Shown in pieces: positions 1-8,155 of a stretch of DNA of 64,000 bases. Position 1 is the first letter of the stretch. Each line of letters starts with the position of its first letter. This stretch comes from Myxococcus virescens. Its GTDB lineage: Bacteria; Myxococcota; Myxococcia; Myxococcales; Myxococcaceae. Both the position numbers and the translations under genes were made by a program. The stretch spans positions 372,021-436,020 of the forward strand of contig NZ_FNAJ01000006.1 in NCBI RefSeq assembly GCF_900101905.1, read 5' to 3'. The notes beneath the pieces were generated by a model. The model saw only the letters and a program-made list of their open reading frames with translations, had not been told where the DNA came from and did not search any database.

Positions 1-2130
1 GGTGCGCTGCGAGCCAAGTGGAGCAGGTGGTGCGGACTGGCGACGGCTGGGACCGCCGTGTCTGCGCGAGCGCGGGCCACCACATGCTTGGACGAGCTGC
101 GAGTTCAGCTGGATTGGTTGGTTCAGACCGGCGGTGGCTGCCACTGCCGCATTCGGCTCGGTCAGATGATGCCGCCTCGTTCCCGCGCGGATGGGACGCG
201 ATGGCGGTGTGGAAAGTGGGGCGAGGACTGTCGGCGACGCGGACTGTCGTATCGGGACGACCGAATGTCGCCGGGTATTCGGGGGGGATGCGGTGCGAGG
301 CCCCCGTGGAGCTTGGGGGCTTACCGGAGACAGCTCGAACTGCCGCATCGGCACCGTCGCGCGCTGTCCTGACGTGATGGTCACCAGGTGCGAGTCCCGT
401 TCGGAGCTCGCGGCGACGATGGACAGTGGCTTGAACTGCCGCATCGGCGCGGCTGCTCACTATCGGGAACGCATTCGCCAATCAGGTACGAGTCCAAGAG
501 ATGGAGCCAGTGGCGAGGATGGGGGGAGGTTCGGGCTGTCTCGTTGGCGAACCTGCATGTCGTCCGAGTTCATGCGTAACGAGGCGCCAGGCGCGAGCCG
601 ATGGCGCAGACGGCGAGAAGTCGTGCTGACGTGGATGGGCTGCGGCGTCGGTATGGTCGCGTGGCGTCTTGAAGCGATGGGCATGAGACGCGCGTTCCGC
701 GGGGAGCAGTCGACGCGGAGCGACCGCAACTCAGACCGAGGGGCGCAGGGGCTCGCCGTCCGGAGTCCACGCTCACCAAGTCGTGAACGGCTCGTGATGC
801 AGTCGGCGAAACATGGTGGCAACTCAGCCTGCGACGTCCGTAGGGCCGCGGTCGTTCGGAACTCATGATCACCAAGGCGCGAGTTCCGTGTGACGCAGCC
901 GACGAGGCCCGACGGCAACTCGCTCCGTGACGTCTGTCCGGCCACATGCGGTCCGGAGTCTCTGCGCGCCGAGGCGCGAGTGTCGCGTGATGCAGTCTGC
1001 GAGGACTGGAGCCGCCGCAGACCGCGACGTCAGCCCGGCCACATGTGGTCCGGAGTTCATGCTCATCAATGCCGAGGTTCGTGTGGCTCAGATGGCAGGG
1101 ACATGCCGCCACTCATCGCGGCGTGCGGATGAAGCGAGCAGGCGGAGACTGTTGAGTGAGAGGAGGTACCGCCTGCCATGTCCGGTATGCATTCGCTCGA
1201 CCTGCGCGAGCGGTCCATCGCAGCCTGGTAAGAGAGCCCCCCTCCTGGAGGCCATTTCTACTCGCGATGCAGCCGGTGGGTTGGCCCACTGGGGCGACGC
1301 AATCGCACAGCCCTTTTGAGGCACGCGATGAGGCGAGGCGCCCCAAGGGCCGGGGCGCACCTCGGCAGCTCGCTGTTCGGAAATGTCGGGAGATTTCGCG
1401 GCGCAAAACCCCCGACATTTCCGAACAGCGAGCTACGGGAGTGACTCCGGCTCCCCCGGCACGAGGGGCCTCCTGTGGGGACGCGCGGTCCGTTCAGCAT
1501 GAAATCCACCACGGAGGTGATGGCATCCACGCGCGTCGTGCACTCTCGAGGTGCCCCCGCGCGCATGCACTTCTCAGCGAACCGCTCCGTCCTGCTGTCG
1601 CTCGTCCTGCCCTGCCTGGCGCTCGCGAGGCCCTCGGGCAACACGTCGCGGAGGGTTCGCCCATCGCGGCGGCTCCGTCGCTCAGCTCATCTGAGCTGCG
1701 CGAGCAGACTGCGACACCGGTACGGCGGCACCTCTTCCGGGGCTCATGGGCACGAAGTGCGAGTCCCGTGTGGTGCAAGTGGCGAGTACGGACTGCCCTC
1801 GTGCTGCTGCATCGGTACGGTGGACGTTTGTCGTGCGCCCCGGCTCAACAGGGGAAGCCCCGTGTGGAGCAGTCGGTGTGGACGAGCAGCAATTCGGGCC
1901 ACGTCATCGGCACGGTCGCATGTCACCCTGAAGCCCTGACTCAATGCAGAACCGGGCGCCATGTGACCGCGGAGAATCTGCGGCTCACACCACTCCGTTC
2001 CGCTTGGCGGAGCGCTATCCGGTCCCTGTTCCTGAGGGGAAGCCATGGCACCTCGGCTGAGGCATCGATGTGACGGCAAGCCAGCTCGTGATTCGTGAGG
2101 CGCTCAGTGGGCGTGGAGCTCCCCGTGGTG
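1..2130. repeat. Degenerate tandem array, unit about 95-97 bp
   Basis: Gene-free DNA in which related blocks recur at a regular step. The clearest anchors are the gtccggag-like starts near 758, 854, 951 and 1048, and a core related to GTCCCGTGTGGAGC at about 299, 394, 694, 883, 980, 1075, 1763 and 1857, with weaker copies between. The units are too diverged to be a recent duplication. The core resembles the ParB-binding palindrome GTTCCACGTGGAAC, with differences that are mostly transitions. Open frames here (for example 191-868 or 1156-2073) follow the repeat in several phases and lack family signatures, so none is called as a gene. Location directly upstream of parA suggests a centromere or origin-proximal role, which is inference. 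The right boundary is approximate. Confidence 0.6.
1367..1434. repeat. Perfect 24-bp inverted repeat
   Basis: The arm at 1367-1390, beginning AGCTCGCTGTTCGG, is exactly complementary to 1411-1434, with a 20-nt loop between. The arms are more AT-rich than the surroundings. There is no U-tract on either side, so it is not a typical intrinsic terminator. It could be a protein-binding site, a small palindromic mobile repeat or a cruciform-forming element. Confidence 0.8.
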
Positions 2131-2680
2131 CCACCGGACGCAGAACCTCATCGATGCGACGTCTGGCGCTGCGTACCCATGTCGAGCGGCTCGCCTCCGG
2201 CTCACTTGGAGGGCACGAAACGAAATCGCCGGGGTTGGCGAAGTCCGATGGAGTTCCTCACCTGCCGCCATTGGATGTGTGTCCCTGATGATCCTCCCTG
2301 CGACGGAAACCTCGTGCAGGTGTGAGTCGCCATCCGCATCGCCGTTCGTCGCGGCGTGCTTCGGCTCGACCGCTGCCCGTCCCGAGCGGTGAGTCCGCTG
2401 AGCTGGGCCGACACGTGGACTGACCTCGTCGATGCGATGCCTGCGGTCGTTGGTGGAAGTGAGGGGGGATGGGTCCTCGCCTGGAGTCCGCTTCGATCAT
2501 GTGACTTGGTCAGACGCGTCGCGCGCGATTCCAAGAGGGTAGGGCTGCGCGGCGGGAGTCCGCAGCCAAGGCGGAACCGATGTGCGTGGCCATGTGGACC
2601 GCCGGTGGCGAGGCGCATGCGGACGGCTGACATCAAGGCTCATGTGAAACCGCCGTCGCCATGCGCAGGACGCGCTCGCC
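2131..2680. other. Gene-free spacer
   Basis: No reading frame here has a ribosome site plus recognisable protein features. Fragments of the array to the left (for example around 2117) can still be made out but the period is lost. Nothing else is supported. Confidence 0.5.
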
Positions 2681-2694
2681 CGTTCCACGCGGAA
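2681..2694. promoter_or_regulatory. parS-like ParB-binding palindrome
   Basis: GTTCCACGCGGAAC differs by one central base from a perfect palindrome. It matches the universal chromosomal parS core TGTTTCACGTGAAACA with the symmetric T-to-C and A-to-G change expected in a high-GC genome. It lies about 1.2 kb upstream of parA. Confidence 0.6.
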
Positions 2695-3449
2695 CAGGAG
2701 GAGGCGTGTCATCGTCACCCGAACCGGTGATTCATCGACGCGTGCTGATTGCACTCGGCATGGCCTGGACCGCTTCAACGCGCGTCGCATGGGGTGGCGG
2801 CATGGCTCCACTGCTCGGCATGGGGCGCTTCCAGTCGGGTGCGCGCGTTCGCTGCACTCATCTGGCTTACCGCGCGCATCTCGGGAGCGACGCTCAGCAA
2901 CGGTGCCACGTCGCGCGTCCGAGAAAGCGCAGCTGAAGTGCCAAGGTCTCGCCGGAACCGGCGCCGCGCGGATCTGCGAGGCGATGCATCGGTTGCTCCA
3001 CGCAGATGGGCAGCGCCAAGCCAGTCGGTTGCGGCACTACCGGACCGAACACTGCCAATGGCACCGCGTCGTGCCCGAGGACGGCCCACCACCGATCGCG
3101 TGTGATGCGCCGAAGCAATCAGCGCGCGCCAACCGGCAACCCCGGCCGCAGCCTCACGCGAGCATCGTGCGAAACGCACCCACTGCCCGCGACGGCATCA
3201 CGGCGTGAGGGCAGGGGCCCTCGGACACACGCGGCGGCTCGAAACGCGCGGCGGCTTCCACGTTCAGGCAACCGAGAAGCCCGGCCTCGCGCGCGAACGC
3301 GACGCATGTTCGCGGGCTCCGCTCGAAGTCCACCGCCGCCGACCCCCTGAAAACTGGCCCAAAGGTCCGCGAACTCCGTAAGCAGACTCGGCACGCTTTA
3401 TTCCGCGAGGGCTTCCTTCCCGCCTGCTCACTCGCTGCACGGCCGCGGG
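2695..3449. other. Gene-free spacer between parS-like sites
   Basis: Short frames are open in all phases, as expected at this GC content, but none has a plausible ribosome site with a recognisable product. Short GC-rich repeats such as ctcggcatgg (about 2754 and 2813) suggest more decayed repeat DNA. No gene is called. Confidence 0.5.
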
Positions 3450-3463
3450 GTTCCACGAGGAAC
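3450..3463. promoter_or_regulatory. parS-like ParB-binding palindrome
   Basis: GTTCCACGAGGAAC is a 14-bp near-palindrome with one central mismatch, of the same form as the site at 2681. It lies 386 bp upstream of the parA start, as expected for a chromosome-partition locus. Confidence 0.6.
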
Positions 3464-3617
3464 ACGGCGTTTCCAGCCTGGGGGCGCCGTGGCCACGGCG
3501 GAGCGGAACAGGTGCGGCCCGGTGGGGGGGCCACGGACCGGCGGCTCGGCCGCATCATTATATAGGGGGCTGACACGGGCCCTCCGTGGCCTCGTTCGAC
3601 TGGCACCCCGGCGCACC

Positions 3618-3637
3618 GCCTCCTTATATAAGGAGGC
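3618..3637. repeat. Perfect 20-bp AT-centred palindrome
   Basis: GCCTCCTTATATAAGGAGGC is perfectly palindromic with an AT core in very GC-rich DNA. A related half, ATTATATAGGGGGC, lies about 65 bp upstream at 3556-3569. Position 212 bp before parA suggests an operator, a promoter element or a melting site; no evidence separates these. Confidence 0.7.
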
Positions 3638-3848
3638 ACACCCGGCCAGTCTCCAGGCCTCTTCCGGGCACCCGCCACCGGCCTCCAGGTCCGCGCAAAC
3701 CCCCGAGAAGAGAGCAGGGAAGCAAGGCTCGCCGTGAATTTGATCCGATACCAAACCGCGTGCTAGCAGCGTGGATCAGCGCGCAACCGTGCACTGCATC
3801 ACGCGCGGGGCCCTGGCCTACGGCCGGGGAGAGAGAGGATGGGCCACC

Positions 3849-4640
3849 GTGGGTCGTATCATCTGCATCTCCAACCAGAAGGGCGGCGTCGGGAAGACCA
3901 CCACCGCCATCAACCTCGCCGCGAGCCTGGCCTCCGCGGAGCGCCGCACGTTGCTGGTGGACATGGACCCGCAGGGCAACGCGGGCAGTGGCCTGGGCAT
4001 CAAGCAGGACAACATCACCGGCACCATCTACGAAGCGCTGCTCAATGACCGGCCCATCCAGGAGCTGCTCCATCCCACGGAGCTGCGCTACCTCCAGGTG
4101 GTGCCCGCCACGCCGGACCTCACCGGCGCCGAAGTCGAGCTGGTCAACCAGGACAACCGCGAGTTCCGCCTCCGCGACGCCCTGCGCCCGCTGGCCTCCG
4201 AATACGACTACATCATCATCGACTGTCCGCCGTCGCTCGGCCTGCTGACGCTCAACGCGCTGGCCGCCGCGGACTCCGTCCTCATCCCGCTCCAGTGCGA
4301 GTACTACGCGCTCGAGGGACTCTCTCAGCTCACCCACACCATCGACCTGGTGAAGCAGGGGCTCAACCCGGACCTGAAGATGGAGGGCATCCTCCTCACC
4401 ATGTTCGACTCGCGGGCCAACATCGCCCACCAGGTCGTCGAAGAGGTGCGCGGGTACTTCAAGAAGCAGGTGTTCGAGGTCATCGTGCCGCGCAACGTGC
4501 GCCTGTCCGAGTGCCCCTCCTTCGGAAAGCCCATCATCCTGTACGACATCAAGTCGAAGGGGTGTGAGAGCTACCTCGCGCTGGGCCGCGAGCTGATGAA
4601 GCGGGACACCCCCAAGAGCCCTCGCAGGCGCGTGGCTTGA
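3849..4640 (+). CDS. parA: ParA chromosome-partitioning ATPase
   Basis: This is a 263-residue ParA/Soj-type ATPase, which binds DNA nonspecifically as an ATP dimer and drives segregation of ParB-parS complexes. The deviant Walker A motif KGGVGKTT is at residues 11-18, the A' motif VDMDPQGN at about 37-44 and the Walker B region IIIDCPPS at 122-129. I chose the GTG at 3849 because a purine-rich gagagagagg site lies 8-18 bp upstream and the protein then begins MGRIICISNQ, as in relatives; the frame is open back to 3771. It has no N-terminal DNA-binding domain, as in chromosomal rather than plasmid type Ia ParA. parB follows 25 bp downstream, and parS-like sites lie upstream. Confidence 0.95.
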   Translation: MGRIICISNQKGGVGKTTTAINLAASLASAERRTLLVDMDPQGNAGSGLGIKQDNITGTIYEALLNDRPIQELLHPTELRYLQVVPATPDLTGAEVELVNQDNREFRLRDALRPLASEYDYIIIDCPPSLGLLTLNALAAADSVLIPLQCEYYALEGLSQLTHTIDLVKQGLNPDLKMEGILLTMFDSRANIAHQVVEEVRGYFKKQVFEVIVPRNVRLSECPSFGKPIILYDIKSKGCESYLALGRELMKRDTPKSPRRRVA

Positions 4641-4665
4641 GCCGCGCCCTGGCTGGAGTCACGAC

Positions 4666-5556
4666 GTGGTGAAAGCAGACATGCAGAAGCGGGCCCTGGG
4701 ACGCGGGCTGTCCGCCCTCATCCCCCAGGCGGGCGCCACCGGGGCCGGCAAGGGCGAGCAGGCCCCGAAGGCCGGCGTCCTCAAGCTCCCCATCGAGTCC
4801 ATCCACCGCGACAAGGACCAGCCGCGCCGCTACTTCGACGAGGAGAAGCTCCAGGAGCTCACCGAGTCCATCAAGGCGCAGGGGGTGCTCCAGCCCATCC
4901 TCGTCCGCAAGGCCAGTGACGGCTACCGCATCATCGCGGGCGAGCGACGCTGGCGCGCGTCCCAGGCCGCCGGCCTCAAGGAAGTGCCCGCCATCGTCCG
5001 CGACGTGACGGAGGTCCAGGCCTTCGAACTGGCGCTGGTGGAGAACCTCCAGCGCTCGGACCTGAACCCCATCGAAGAGGCGGAGGGCTACAAGCGCCTG
5101 GTGGAGGAGTTCAAGCTCACGCAGGAGCAGGTCAGCGTGCGCGTGGGCAAGGAGCGCTCCACGGTGGCCAACGCCCTGCGCCTGCTGGCGCTGCCCGCGG
5201 ACGTCAAGGGCATGGTGGCGGATGGCTCGCTCAGCATGGGCCATGCGCGCGCGCTCCTGGGCGTGCCGCGGCTGCCGGAGCTGCAGAACCTGGCCAAGCA
5301 AGTCGCGGACAAGAAGCTCTCCGTGCGTGACACGGAGCGGCTGGTCCAGCAGAGTCGCTCCAGCGGGAAGAAGGACGCGGGCAAGGCGGCACCGAAGCAG
5401 AGCCCGCAGGTGAAGGCACTGGTGGAGGAGCTTCAGCGGCGACTGGGTACCAAGGTCCGGCTCACCGAACGAAGCCCCGGAAAGGGCACCATCGAGGTGG
5501 ACTTCTTCTCGTACGATGACCTCGACCGGCTCTTGAAGCTTCTCAGGAAGGAGTAG
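4666..5556 (+). CDS. parB: ParB centromere-binding CTPase
   Basis: This 296-residue protein loads at parS and spreads on DNA as a CTP-dependent sliding clamp. The N-terminal LGRGLSALIP segment (11-20) is the usual ParA-stimulating region. The CTP-binding and hydrolysis motif GERRWR is at 92-97, the ENLQRSDLNP box at 126-135, and the helix-turn-helix LTQEQVSVRVGKERS starts at 151. The C-terminal dimerisation domain follows a charged Gly/Lys/Pro linker near 235-250. The GTG at 4666 has a ctggag ribosome site about 7 bp upstream; an ATG at 4681 is an alternative. It is in an operon with parA and with bacM, which starts 3 bp after it. Confidence 0.95.
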   Translation: MVKADMQKRALGRGLSALIPQAGATGAGKGEQAPKAGVLKLPIESIHRDKDQPRRYFDEEKLQELTESIKAQGVLQPILVRKASDGYRIIAGERRWRASQAAGLKEVPAIVRDVTEVQAFELALVENLQRSDLNPIEEAEGYKRLVEEFKLTQEQVSVRVGKERSTVANALRLLALPADVKGMVADGSLSMGHARALLGVPRLPELQNLAKQVADKKLSVRDTERLVQQSRSSGKKDAGKAAPKQSPQVKALVEELQRRLGTKVRLTERSPGKGTIEVDFFSYDDLDRLLKLLRKE

Positions 5557-5559
5557 GAC

Positions 5560-6012
5560 GTGGCGCTCCTTGGCGGGAAAAAAGACGAATCATCCAGCAA
5601 GCCTCTGTTCAGGCGGGAGGAGGAATCCGTGTCGCAGCGTTCTGGTGAGGTCCACACGCTTCTGGGCAAGGGGAGCGAGTTCGAAGGGAAGCTGACCTTC
5701 GAAGGGCAGGTCCGTATCGACGGCAAGTTCCAGGGGCAGATCATCACCAAGGACGTGCTCGTCATTGGGGATGGCGCCAAGGTCCAGGCCGAAATCCAGG
5801 CTGGCACCGTCATCATCAACGGCCAGGTCGAAGGCAACGTGAAGGCGACGCAGATCATCGAGCTGAAGACGCCCGGCCGCGTGAAGGGCAACCTCGAGAC
5901 GCCGTCGCTGTCCATGGACCGCGGTGTCATCTTCGAGGGCTCGCTGAAGATGGAGAACCTGGGCACCGCTGGCGCCCGTCCGCCTCCGCCTCCGGGTGGC
6001 GAGAAGAAGTAG
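5560..6012 (+). CDS. bacM: Bactofilin BacM
   Basis: This is a 150-residue bactofilin, a self-polymerising right-handed beta-helix cytoskeletal protein. The repetitive core, about residues 35-125, shows the hydrophobic/Gly spacing of the family (VRIDGKFQGQI, VIINGQVEGNV, GRVKGNLETP). The charged N-terminus and proline-rich C-terminus (PPPPPGGEKK) are flexible tails. In M. xanthus the bactofilin next to parAB is BacM, which supports cell shape and is processed near its N-terminus. The GTG start has an aaggag site about 7 bp upstream, inside the end of parB, so the two are probably co-translated. Length matches M. xanthus BacM as I recall it. Confidence 0.9.
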   Translation: MALLGGKKDESSSKPLFRREEESVSQRSGEVHTLLGKGSEFEGKLTFEGQVRIDGKFQGQIITKDVLVIGDGAKVQAEIQAGTVIINGQVEGNVKATQIIELKTPGRVKGNLETPSLSMDRGVIFEGSLKMENLGTAGARPPPPPGGEKK

Positions 6013-6014
6013 AC

Positions 6015-6560
6015 GTGCGTTCCTGGAAGCACATGGCGCCAGCCTCACTGCTGGCGCTCACCCTCCTGGGCGGCTGCAAGGGCTGTGGCCAGGAGGATGC
6101 TGCTTCCGGCACCGGAGAGGATGACGGCCGTCCGTCCTCCATCCGCTCCGGTGTGAAGGTGCCGTTGCCGGACGGCTGGTCCGCGCTGGTGGCGCCGGAT
6201 GAGAGCTTCCAGGCGGGCCCGCCCGGCCAGCCCGTGTTGCGGGTGGACCTGCGGCGCGGAGACGGCGAGCAGCTGCCCTCCGTGGACACCCTGGCCGACC
6301 GCGTCCGCGAGGAGCTGAAGGGCTTCGAGCTCTCACTGGACCAGGAAGAAGAGACGGAGCGCTACTCGCTGCTGCGCATCACCCTGGCGCCCAAGCTGGC
6401 GGACGGGGGCGTGGGCCCGGAAGCCCCTGGCTTCTTCGGCGCGCGGCGCGTGGGCAATGACTTGTTCCTCTGTGCCAGCTTGCCGGGCGCGTCCGCCGAG
6501 GATGTGTTGCGTGCCACCGAGGCCTGCCGCGAAATCCAGGTCCAGGGCGCGCTGCCATAG
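6015..6560 (+). CDS. Lipoprotein of unknown function
   Basis: This 181-residue protein begins with a short basic region, a hydrophobic stretch and the lipobox LLGGC, so the mature protein would start at Cys21 and be lipid-anchored. Two more cysteines follow at once (KGCGQE). The mature domain, about residues 40-175, is mixed alpha/beta with no family I recognise. It starts 2 bp after bacM, so it is part of the parA-parB-bacM operon, but that does not assign a function. Confidence 0.75.
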   Translation: MRSWKHMAPASLLALTLLGGCKGCGQEDAASGTGEDDGRPSSIRSGVKVPLPDGWSALVAPDESFQAGPPGQPVLRVDLRRGDGEQLPSVDTLADRVREELKGFELSLDQEEETERYSLLRITLAPKLADGGVGPEAPGFFGARRVGNDLFLCASLPGASAEDVLRATEACREIQVQGALP

Positions 6561-6859
6561 CGAGCAGCACCGCGCGTCCAAGACAATCACACGTCGAGGC
6601 AGGTGGGAGTGTCACCTCCTGGCGGAGTCGATGCAGGCGGGCAGGCTTCCGTTACCGCTTCGTGAACATCTGGCGCGGCTCGGGTGTCCCAACGTTATGC
6701 ATTTCAGGGTGCACTTCCGTGCACGCCACGCCGACATTGACGCTCCGGGACTTCCCCTGGCCGTCACGAATCTCTAACCTCACCCTCCCGGACTGCGTTG
6801 GGTGCTCGCCTCGGACCCATCCAGGACCTCCACGCAGTGCCCTCGCAAGGAGTCCCCGC
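6561..6859. other. Intergenic region
   Basis: A spacer of 299 bp between the bacM-operon lipoprotein and the small membrane protein. The stretch 6700-6790 is less GC-rich and probably holds the promoter of the next gene. No clear terminator hairpin with a U-tract was seen. Confidence 0.4.
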
Positions 6860-7054
6860 ATGTCGTTCTCCGGAATGCTCCCCCTCCCGTTCGCCACCGT
6901 GGACATCGCACCCGTGGGAGAGCAGCTGATCGCCGTGGGCGGCCTCGTGGCCGCCGGGCTGGGGGCGCTCTGGGCCGCCTGGACGCGGCCGTCCGCGCAG
7001 CCGGTGCCCATTCCCGTGCGCGGCGGCTCGTCGCGCCGCAACCCGCGTCGCTGA
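6860..7054 (+). CDS. Small single-pass membrane protein
   Basis: This is a 64-residue protein with one strong hydrophobic helix (about residues 17-42, APVGEQLIAVGGLVAAGLG) and a basic tail ending SSRRNPRR. The ATG at 6860 has a clear aaggag ribosome site 8 bp upstream. It points towards egtD, whose end is 66 bp away. No function is proposed. It could be spurious, but the ribosome site and transmembrane pattern favour a real gene. Confidence 0.5.
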   Translation: MSFSGMLPLPFATVDIAPVGEQLIAVGGLVAAGLGALWAAWTRPSAQPVPIPVRGGSSRRNPRR

Positions 7055-7120
7055 AGCACCGCGAAGGGCGCGAAGGCGGGGTGAGTCCCCGCCCCGCGCC
7101 CCTGAAAGCAACACCCCGCC

Positions 7121-8146
7121 TCAGCGCTTGAAGGCCAGGGAGAGGGCGAAGTCGCTCGCGGCGTCCGTCCACCACTCGGCCAGCGTGAGTCCCGCGGCCG
7201 ACAGCTCGGATGCCACCTGCCGCTGGTGGAACTTGCAGCTCACCTCCGTGCGCAGCACCTCCCCTTCGGCGAAGTCCACCTGCTTGCGCAGCGTGGACAG
7301 CCACACCGTCTGCTCGCGCCGGGACACCAGGCGCATCTCAATCCAGGCGTTCTTCTCGTCGAAGGGCGCGAAGTGCTCGAAGGCGTCCGGGTCGAAGTCC
7401 CCGCCCAGCTCGCGGTTGAGCACCTTGAGCACGTTGCGGTTGAACTCGGCCGTCACGCCCGCGCTGTCGTTGTAGGCGGCGTACAGCCGCTCGCGGTCCT
7501 TGATGAGGTCGGTGCCCAGGAGCAGCCCGTCTCCCGGCTGCAGCCCGGCGGAGAGCTGCCTCAGGAAGAGCGCGCGCTGCGCCGGCTTCAGGTTGCCGAT
7601 GGTGCCGCCCAGAAAGGCCACCAGCCGCCGGCCGCCGTGGGGGAGCTGGCCCAGGTGGCGCTCGAAGTCGCCCACCACCGCGTGCACGGTGATGCCCGGG
7701 TACTCGCGCGCCAGGCCCGACGCCGCGCGCCGCAGGAAGGCCTCGCTCACGTCGAAGGGGACGAAGCGCGCCAGCTGTCCCGCCTCCTCCAGCGCGTCCA
7801 GGAGCAGGCGCGTCTTCTCGCTGGTGCCGCTGCCCAGCTCGATGAGCGTGTCCGCGCCGCTCAAGCGGGCGATGTCACCGGCGTGGGCCAGCAGGATTTC
7901 CCGCTCGCGCCGCGTCGGGTAGTACTCCGGCAGCCGGGTGATGTCGTCGAAGAGCTGGCTGCCGCGCTCGTCGTAGAGCCACTTGGGAGACAGCTCCTTG
8001 GGCGTGCCGCACAGGCCCTGGAGCGCCTCTTCCCGCAGGGCGCGCTTCGCGTCGCCCGGCTTCACGTAAACGTCCACCTGGACTCCCGGCGTGTGCTGCG
8101 CGTCTTCACCCGGAGTCGCCACCGTCGGTACCGTCGTCACCCGCAT
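7121..8146 (-). CDS. egtD: EgtD, L-histidine N-alpha-methyltransferase
   Basis: EgtD transfers three methyl groups from S-adenosylmethionine to the alpha-amino group of histidine to make hercynine, the first step of ergothioneine biosynthesis. The 341-residue protein has the family architecture. The N-terminal region contains ELSPKWLYDERGSQLFDDI, then the SAM site IELGSGTSEKTRLLL (about 102-116), and the GGTIGN and GTDLIKD motifs of the histidine-binding half. It ends with the WWTDAASDFALSLA segment typical of EgtD. It starts 9 bp after egtB ends, so the two are an operon. EgtC, EgtA and EgtE are not in the window. Confidence 0.93.
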   Translation of the reverse strand: MRVTTVPTVATPGEDAQHTPGVQVDVYVKPGDAKRALREEALQGLCGTPKELSPKWLYDERGSQLFDDITRLPEYYPTRREREILLAHAGDIARLSGADTLIELGSGTSEKTRLLLDALEEAGQLARFVPFDVSEAFLRRAASGLAREYPGITVHAVVGDFERHLGQLPHGGRRLVAFLGGTIGNLKPAQRALFLRQLSAGLQPGDGLLLGTDLIKDRERLYAAYNDSAGVTAEFNRNVLKVLNRELGGDFDPDAFEHFAPFDEKNAWIEMRLVSRREQTVWLSTLRKQVDFAEGEVLRTEVSCKFHQRQVASELSAAGLTLAEWWTDAASDFALSLAFKR

Positions 8147-8155
8147 CGCCTCACC

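Noticed and set aside
1..1140. CRISPR array
   Set aside because: The repeats are long, diverged and lack the short identical repeat/unique spacer alternation; no cas genes in the window.
1367..1434. Intrinsic terminator
   Set aside because: Stem is strong but no U-tract follows on either strand and no gene ends nearby.
191..3208. Open frames of 60-305 codons in the parA-upstream region
   Set aside because: They follow the repeat array in several phases, lack ribosome sites and protein families, and overlap one another on both strands.
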